DNA from: Acidobacteriota bacterium
Lineage (GTDB): Bacteria; Acidobacteriota; Terriglobia; Terriglobales; Acidobacteriaceae
Reading direction: 5' to 3'
DNA length: 27,405 nt
Assembly: GCA_003225595.1 (NCBI GenBank)
Contig: QIAR01000003.1
Coordinates: 1 to 27,405, forward strand
Translations under genes and position numbers: made by a program
Part shown: piece by piece, positions 22,747-27,405 of the stretch
Layout of the letters: every line of letters starts with the position of its first letter
How positions within the stretch are numbered: the stretch's first letter is position 1
The notes under the pieces: model-generated
What the model was told of the DNA's origin: nothing
Seen by the model: only the letters and a program-made list of their open reading frames with translations
Databases searched by the model: none

Positions 22747-24315
22747 TCAACCTGCTTGCGCCGTGACAAGGCGAGTACTCTCTTCTGGCCGACTCATAAC
22801 TTGCATAGCCTGACCGAGGACTCGATCCAGCGCATCGGCCAAAGCAACGGGAAAAACCGCAGTGAGTAGGTTAACGTCCAACTGCAGATCGCGTTGCGTG
22901 TACAAGCGCTGAATGCTCATTGAACCCCGTCTGCGGTTCGAAGTGGTCACTAGATCGAGAGTAAGGTTCCATAATGCGAAGCTGTCACGCAGGCGCAATT
23001 TATCTGACTTGGTCCAACCAAAGCACAGTTGTTCGCGATGCAAGTGGGCCTGCACGAGTTCGAGACCTGGATTATCGTTGGGAAGCAACTTCACGCTCAA
23101 ATCGAATGCATCAAAGTCATTCGTTCCGAATGCGGCCACGAGAATGCGGCACAGTTGCTCGTAGTCGCGCGTAACTTTCAGTTCCTCGGTGGCGCGGCGA
23201 ATTGCAAGATTGTTGATAAAGATCTGGCGTTGCTCCATGGTCCGCTGGGCCACGCGGCGGAGTTCCCCAAATTCCAGATATCCGAGATGTTGCACGCCCA
23301 TCCAGATGCCGGTGCCGAGAACCGCTAGAACGAGACCTAGAGAGCTCCCCGTCGGCCACAACAGAAAAAGGCTGAGCAGGGCGAACAACGCGGAGACGGC
23401 GTAAAGAACGATTACGACCTGGCGATGGGAAAGTCCGCGCTGCAGCAGCTTATGGTGAATGTGCTCGCGGTCCGCGGTGAAGAGCGGCCGTCCGCTTATG
23501 AGACGGCGGAGCACGGAAAGTGCGGTCTCCAGGATCGGAAGTCCGAATGAAACCACCGGAATCGCGACCGCAATGATCGTGGGCGCCTTCTGGGCACTTT
23601 CCAAGGCAAGAGCACTTAGCAGAAAGCCGATGAAGAGACTCCCGCAGTCCCCGAGGAAGATGGTGGCTGGGTTGAAGTTGTAGCGAAGGAATCCAAGAAT
23701 CGCTCCAGCCAAAGCAATGGTCATCAAGGCAACCGGCGAAGATTGGTTTAGCAGAGCGACCACGAAAACGATCAAGGTAGAAAACAGCGCCGATCCGGCC
23801 GCCAAGCCGTCGAGGCCATCAATGAGATTAAAGGCATTAGTAATGGCCAAAACCCACACAATCGTGAGCGGCAGGCCCACAAACCAGGGGAACTGATGGG
23901 CTCCGAAAAGCACCGGCAAATCCAAAATGCGCAGACCTCCGATGAACAGCATGCTTGCGGCCAATGCCTGCACTGCGAACTTGAGGTAAGGACCTACGCC
24001 GCGGACATCGTCAAGAACCCCGAGCATGAAAATCAGAACAGCCGGGAGCAGGATGGTAGCCAGAGTGTGGAAGGAAAACCCACGCTGGAAAATTTGATAT
24101 CGCCAGCTTATGAAAATGCCGGCGGCGGCACTAAGCAGGAAGGCAAGAAAAATGGCGACCCCACCGAGGCGTGGAAGTGGAGTGTTATGCAGGTGACGAT
24201 CAAACGTGGGTAACGACAGCCATCCGCGCGCAACCGCCAAATTACGGACATACCTAGTAAGGACAAACGAGAGTATCAGCGAAAGCGCGAAGATCCCCAG
24301 GTAGACAACTGGCAA
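22747..24315 (-). CDS. WecA/MraY-family polyprenyl-phosphate GlcNAc-1-phosphate transferase with soluble C-terminal extension
   Basis: The enzyme would move a HexNAc-1-phosphate from a UDP sugar to undecaprenyl phosphate at the inner membrane, starting a lipid-linked glycan. About ten or eleven membrane helices fill residues 1-345. Family motifs are LDDVRG (Asp102-Asp103), NAFNLIDGLDGLAAG (160-174), FLGDCGS (220-226) and HIHH (285-288) in DREHIHHKLLQRG. The HIHH motif and the lack of MraY-specific features favour the WecA/TagO branch. Residues about 350-522 form a soluble extension without a recognised domain, absent from E. coli WecA. The start is TTG, with AAGGGG eight bases upstream. It lies upstream of wecB on the same strand. 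Confidence 0.93.
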   Translation of the reverse strand: MPVVYLGIFALSLILSFVLTRYVRNLAVARGWLSLPTFDRHLHNTPLPRLGGVAIFLAFLLSAAAGIFISWRYQIFQRGFSFHTLATILLPAVLIFMLGVLDDVRGVGPYLKFAVQALAASMLFIGGLRILDLPVLFGAHQFPWFVGLPLTIVWVLAITNAFNLIDGLDGLAAGSALFSTLIVFVVALLNQSSPVALMTIALAGAILGFLRYNFNPATIFLGDCGSLFIGFLLSALALESAQKAPTIIAVAIPVVSFGLPILETALSVLRRLISGRPLFTADREHIHHKLLQRGLSHRQVVIVLYAVSALFALLSLFLLWPTGSSLGLVLAVLGTGIWMGVQHLGYLEFGELRRVAQRTMEQRQIFINNLAIRRATEELKVTRDYEQLCRILVAAFGTNDFDAFDLSVKLLPNDNPGLELVQAHLHREQLCFGWTKSDKLRLRDSFALWNLTLDLVTTSNRRRGSMSIQRLYTQRDLQLDVNLLTAVFPVALADALDRVLGQAMQVMSRPEESTRLVTAQAG

Positions 24316-24640
24316 CTAGTTCCCCTTCGGTTGGAAGCAGAGGGATCCGCGCAACAGAGCACGACCGCCTCACCGCGTCCCTAATCCAAAAAAACACAGA
24401 AGCGAACACATGGTTCTTCAGCTAACAGATTTTGAAGTGGGCTCTTAATTGATCGCCAATATAGCAACTGTGAAAAACGAGGCGCAATTCTCTTTCTTGG
24501 TACATGTGTGGAAAACTGTTGCCTCTAGCGGCACACCTGAACAATTGAGCGCGAGGAAAGCATCCATCGCTCCTCGGTCTCGGAACTGTGCGCGCACCGG
24601 CGCCCTACGAAAACATACGCGGCGCCAGAGACCTTTCTAA

Positions 24641-24877
24641 ACTGGCTATCCAGAGCGAACGTATAGTGTTTTCCTGAAACAACCGGATCAAAAGGCGGCT
24701 ATTCATTTAAGAGCAAGAGCTGAGATTCTCCCGCTCCAAGCTGCCGATATCCTGGCGTGGACTGCATTTCAGCAGATGCAGACATCTTCAAAAGACGGAT
24801 TAGCTGGATTGCAGAAATGGCCTACCAACTTCTCAGTTCGGCTCGTTCTCCGTTCAAGGAAGCTGGGTTTTTGGTAA
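24641..24877 (+). pseudogene. Possible C-terminal remnant of a DUF3800-like protein
   Basis: A frame open from 24641 to a TAA at 24875 reads TGYPERTYSVFLKQ and then KAAIHLRARAEILPLQAADI followed by LAWTAFQQMQTS. The segment LPLQAADILAW resembles the conserved C-terminal block of DUF3800 proteins (LQxADxxA). No start codon with a ribosome binding site exists, and the upstream frame is closed by a stop, so it would be a decayed fragment. The call rests on one short motif and may be chance. Confidence 0.35.
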
Positions 24878-25140
24878 GACTGAGATGACCTTCGGCGGGG
24901 ACTTTCTCGGGGAAATATTCTCGTCCTGATCCATATGTACTTCTTACCAACCCATGGAGGGTTTGTCAAAATTCCCCAACCATTCCGTCCGGACCGCAGA
25001 TTGTGCGCCGAATCATTGGCTATTGCGGTAGTTCCGGTGATGTACCGTTGCCGGAATAGGCTCAAACGTGTGTGAAGAATAAATGTGTCCTGAACCTTCT
25101 TTTCTGCGCGTCGAAAAAATAATAAGTCTATGAATTCACG

Positions 25141-25275
25141 ATACTTATTGGCTTCGTTTTTGCAAAAGACAGGAAATCTCTACTAAATTTCCAGTGTCAC
25201 CTGCAGATCCAACACCGGTTCCCTTTGCGGCGTCGATGAATACAAATAACTTAGTGGCTTTGTTTCGCAAAAGTC
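25141..25275. repeat. Imperfect direct repeats bordering the STGPRT-family gene
   Basis: CTTATTGGCTTCG and TGCAAAAGAC (within 25141-25170) recur with changes as CTTAGTGGCTTTG and CGCAAAAGTC (within 25246-25275). The second copy ends at the stop codon of the gene encoded on the - strand. Confidence 0.4.
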
Positions 25276-26313
25276 TTAGTTCCTCCTGCCCAAGCTTATG
25301 TTAAGCGGCGGCGGCACCTTTTCTCCCTTACGCTGCCTTTGCAGACGCTCCAGTTGGTCCATCGCCCGGTAGAGTTGCCGATCCAGATGCGCTTCGTAGC
25401 GGAGAAGTTTGTCCGTTGCGTCCTCAGCGGGCAAACTAAGGCTCCGAACTTCAGCCTCTTGCTCGAGCTTTGCGCGTTCTAATGTGTGTTGTTTTAGCGA
25501 TTCCAGCTGCTTCAATTGCAAATCGATGGACTTAATGGCGACATCAATGCCGTTGGGGGTCTCTTCATTGCTGGCTTCTTCAGGCGAGCCGTCTTTCCCC
25601 AAGGTCTCTCCTGCCGCAATGAAACAGGCCTTCACGAAGAGGTTATCGGTCAAGCCAAACGCGTTCATGAGCAAATCTTTACCCGGCTCTGATAGATCAC
25701 CCTTAGTTGCAAGCTCGGACTTCACGTTCAACAGAGCTGCCCTTAAGTACTCCACACTCATATCATTTCTTCGCAGATCGCTTTGGCACTTTTGCGCGAC
25801 CAAAAGGCGCTCTCTTTTTGATAGCTTCTGGTCGTTGCTGCCAGTCTTGAACAGCGCTCCAGCACCCAAGAAATCCAAAAGAACCATGTCAAGGCTATGC
25901 TTGTCTGATGCCCGCAGCACGCCCTCCGCAATTGCCCAGTCAAGCCTCTTGCGTATTTCTCCATTCTCGGCACGCAGCACTCGCGCTTGTCTCCACCAGC
26001 AGGTCGCAATCCGTTGAACTAACGTTTCCTCGCGAACACCAACTGGCTCGTATTCTTGCCATAGCCTATCGAGGAAGGTGTCAAACTCTTGTAGATCCTC
26101 TTCGCCGTCACCGGCGGTGATCACCACCTCCCTCGCCAGGAGCCCGTGCTTAATCGCGTTGCGGGCGACCGCCCGTTTCCAGTGTTCCGTTCTCGGACCC
26201 GTGGAGAGACGGGCATTCCTTCGGTTGGCTTCAACCTTCTTCAGCGAGGTAGGTTTTCGCTCGCCTGGTTCAAGCGTGTGATCGGAGGGTGGAACGACCT
26301 TGGAAGAGATCAT
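25276..26313 (-). CDS. Protein of the STGPRT/NAxKHGL family, function unknown
   Basis: From the ATG at 26313 (GGGA a few bases upstream) the product has 345 residues; a GTG at 26349 would add twelve. The N-terminus carries the block ANRRNARLSTGPRT (29-42) and RNAIKHGLLAREVV (51-64), which I recognise as the signature of a large family in Acidobacteriota and Planctomycetes with no assigned function. A helical middle part follows, including PVGVREETLVQRIATCWWRQ, where Glu and Arg are typical. The Lys/Glu-rich region and C-terminal LLRYEAHLDRQLYRAMDQLE probably form a coiled coil. The basic, Arg-rich start would suit nucleic-acid binding, but that is a guess. The neighbourhood looks accessory. 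Confidence 0.8.
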   Translation of the reverse strand: MISSKVVPPSDHTLEPGERKPTSLKKVEANRRNARLSTGPRTEHWKRAVARNAIKHGLLAREVVITAGDGEEDLQEFDTFLDRLWQEYEPVGVREETLVQRIATCWWRQARVLRAENGEIRKRLDWAIAEGVLRASDKHSLDMVLLDFLGAGALFKTGSNDQKLSKRERLLVAQKCQSDLRRNDMSVEYLRAALLNVKSELATKGDLSEPGKDLLMNAFGLTDNLFVKACFIAAGETLGKDGSPEEASNEETPNGIDVAIKSIDLQLKQLESLKQHTLERAKLEQEAEVRSLSLPAEDATDKLLRYEAHLDRQLYRAMDQLERLQRQRKGEKVPPPLNISLGRRN

Positions 26314-26537
26314 AGGATCCCAAACTACAAACCAATAAGATGATACCACAATTCGCTTTTCATTCGCTATAGAGGAATGCCGATCGGGATCAACAGTAAG
26401 AGGTTAGGGTCATGAGAGTCGCAGGTAAACGCAGAGGCGGAAGCTAGTTGGCGGATTCGGCAGCAAGAATGCGCATGAGATTGGAACCTGGTACCACTCT
26501 CAGACCAGCGGGAGCTGTGGTTTCAAATGGGAGTATC

Positions 26538-26729
26538 TTAAGCGTCCTTCTGGCGGTCAAGAACACGCTGCAAATATTTCGGTCCCTCCTTCTGATATGC
26601 GTGTGATCCGATCGTCAGGAGTAACTCGCAAATCTGAGAGATACTGCGGGCCTCCCGATCCGCGATCTGCTGGAGGTTCCTCTTAAGTTCGGTTGAGATG
26701 CGAAATGCTAGAGGAGCATCTTTCTTCAT
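26538..26729 (-). CDS. Ribbon-helix-helix-type small DNA-binding protein
   Basis: From the ATG at 26729 the protein has 63 residues; an ATG at 26759 would add ten. The segment APLAFRISTELKRNLQQIAD followed by REARSISQICELLLTIG fits a ribbon-helix-helix fold: a short strand, helix A, a turn with Ser, and helix B. Such proteins are dimeric repressors, often antitoxins or plasmid-type regulators. No toxin-like gene is next to it on the same strand; the 188 bases downstream hold no gene that I can support. It is divergent from the gene at 26901, and its start lies close to that gene's promoter, so it may regulate both. Confidence 0.65.
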   Translation of the reverse strand: MKKDAPLAFRISTELKRNLQQIADREARSISQICELLLTIGSHAYQKEGPKYLQRVLDRQKDA

Positions 26730-26779
26730 GACGCTGAGATTGTAAGAAATAATCAACATCTTTGCCTATAGTCTTTTTC

Positions 26780-26807
26780 TTGACAATTCCATCAGAGGAT
26801 GTATTAT
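26780..26807 (+). promoter_or_regulatory. Near-consensus sigma-70-type promoter
   Basis: TTGACA at 26780-26785, a 16-base spacer and TATTAT at 26802-26807 (five of six consensus bases) point right, toward the gene at 26901. It is the best promoter match in the window. It lies 50 bases from the divergent ribbon-helix-helix gene. Confidence 0.65.
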
Positions 26808-26900
26808 TATGTATGCGATTGTACTAGAACTGATTGTTCGCGCAAGATTCGAACGGCCATTTGCTCAATGACAAAAAAATCTACAGAAAGGTGGCTGGAC

Positions 26901-27405
26901 ATGAATAGACTGCTGCGCCGCAATCGCAGGGTTGCGCGCTCGAGATGGGACGGACAGTTGACTCGTCTTGCTCTACAAGCATTGAAGACTTACACAGACG
27001 AATTCCAGTTCTCGATTGCCGATGGCGACCTGCTTCTGTTGGATCAAGGGTGGTACGTCACACACACAGGATTGTTGCGTTTGGCCAGTCGTAATTGCTG
27101 CTTCGGTATTGACGTGCGTCCCTCGGCCCAGTTTTCTGATCCCAGCGCTTCACGATGGGCATTTAAGGCAACAGTCTACAAGACTCCTAGATGCAGAGGC
27201 TTTGTTGGCTATGGGGACGCTGACCCCTCCAATGTTTCTCTTCTCGTGCGAGGCGCTGAGATGCGTGTTGCAGAAACACGGGCTGTGAACCGCGCCCTGC
27301 GAAAGGCTTACGGCATTGGCATCTGCTCGGCCGAGGAGATCGGGTCCTTCGCTGAAACTGCGCTATCCTCCCGAAATTCGAAGAAACTCCCGCCACAGCC
27401 GACCA
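26901..27405 (+). CDS. Partial gene, possible single-strand-annealing-type protein; runs off the right edge
   Basis: An ATG at 26901, with AAGGTGG six bases upstream, opens a frame that continues without a stop to the end of the window (168 residues seen). The N-terminus is strongly basic (MNRLLRRNRRVARSRW). A strand-rich middle follows (DQGWYVTHTGLLRLASR, WAFKATVYKTPRCRGFVGYG). GYGDADPSNVS (103-113) and the helix AEMRVAETRAVNRALRKAYG (119-138) come next, then SAEEIG. The combination of GxGxA and AETRAxxRALR resembles the core of Rad52/RecT-like and related single-stranded DNA annealing proteins. This is a motif-level resemblance only. The gene stands behind a strong promoter. Its length and C-terminus cannot be known here. 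Confidence 0.6.
   Translation, partial: MNRLLRRNRRVARSRWDGQLTRLALQALKTYTDEFQFSIADGDLLLLDQGWYVTHTGLLRLASRNCCFGIDVRPSAQFSDPSASRWAFKATVYKTPRCRGFVGYGDADPSNVSLLVRGAEMRVAETRAVNRALRKAYGIGICSAEEIGSFAETALSSRNSKKLPPQPT

Larger units (their letters stand above)
24316..25275. other. Long intergenic region without an intact gene
   Basis: This 960-base stretch is more AT-rich than its surroundings. It holds a possible DUF3800-like remnant (24641-24877), an inverted GGCGCC pair at 24599-24604 and 24621-24626, a reverse-strand TTGACA at 24964-24969 followed by a weak TAAGAA at 24941-24946, and a direct repeat near its right end. Frames found on either strand lack ribosome binding sites and protein-like composition, apart from the remnant. 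Confidence 0.5.

Noticed and set aside
24449..24640. 63-codon frame on the + strand in the long gap
   Set aside because: No ribosome binding site, no recognisable motif and an unusual Arg-rich composition.
24769..25065. 98-codon frame on the - strand
   Set aside because: Composition is not protein-like, there is no ribosome binding site, and part of it is opposite the possible DUF3800 remnant.
26840..26870. T-arm-like word ATTCGAAC suggesting a tRNA on the - strand
   Set aside because: The flanking bases do not pair as a T stem, and no acceptor or anticodon arm can be built.

Overview
The window reads as a chromosomal stretch from a member of the Acidobacteriota, probably of the Terriglobia/Koribacter type. 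This is inference: it rests on a moderately high GC content, a TPR gene followed by tig, clpP, clpX and lon, many PilZ and GAF proteins, a protein of the STGPRT/NAxKHGL family common in that phylum, and short palindromic repeats in many intergenic gaps. No rRNA, tRNA, CRISPR array or complete insertion sequence was seen.

Layout. Positions 1-9165 hold housekeeping genes on the + strand: the end of a TPR protein, trigger factor, ClpP, ClpX, Lon, a small membrane protein, a possible 57-residue ORF and the ribosome-assembly GTPase EngB. Chaperone, peptidase, unfoldase and second protease form one protein quality-control block, although the clpP-clpX and clpX-lon gaps contain repeat elements and may have their own promoters. 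Positions 9293-13419 hold a PilZ protein, a sugar-nucleotide epimerase, a receiver-like/PilZ fusion, a PilZ/RDD membrane protein (- strand) and a small membrane-anchored CxxC protein (- strand). Positions 13731-21048 hold three proteins that share one type of GAF domain. One is a cell-wall amidase with an N-terminal cytoplasmic GAF domain, one is PilZ-GAF-TM-Sel1, and one is zinc ribbon-GAF. A lipoprotein-like gene and an AmrS-type radical SAM gene lie between them. Positions 21275-24315 hold a possible small membrane peptide, an orphan pqqA-like precursor peptide gene, and two envelope-polysaccharide genes (wecB and a WecA/MraY-like transferase with a soluble tail). Positions 24316-27405 look accessory: a 960-base gap with a possible gene remnant and direct repeats, the STGPRT-family protein, a ribbon-helix-helix protein and, divergent from it, a gene that runs off the right edge behind a near-consensus promoter.

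How the genes work together. The left third is protein folding and turnover. The middle is rich in c-di-GMP-type (PilZ) and small-ligand (GAF) sensor domains joined to envelope functions such as the amidase, an RDD membrane domain and Sel1 repeats. This suggests signalling to the cell envelope, but that link is inference from domain content.

Most notable are: (1) a 25-codon pqqA-like gene with a strong ribosome binding site and no pqqB-E genes nearby; (2) a family of palindromic repeats around the core AGACGTAGC/GCTACGTCT, usually in pairs, one copy of which lies in frame inside the coding sequence of the zinc ribbon-GAF gene; (3) the GAF-TM-AMIN-amidase fusion; and (4) the partial right-edge gene with a motif like those of single-strand-annealing proteins.
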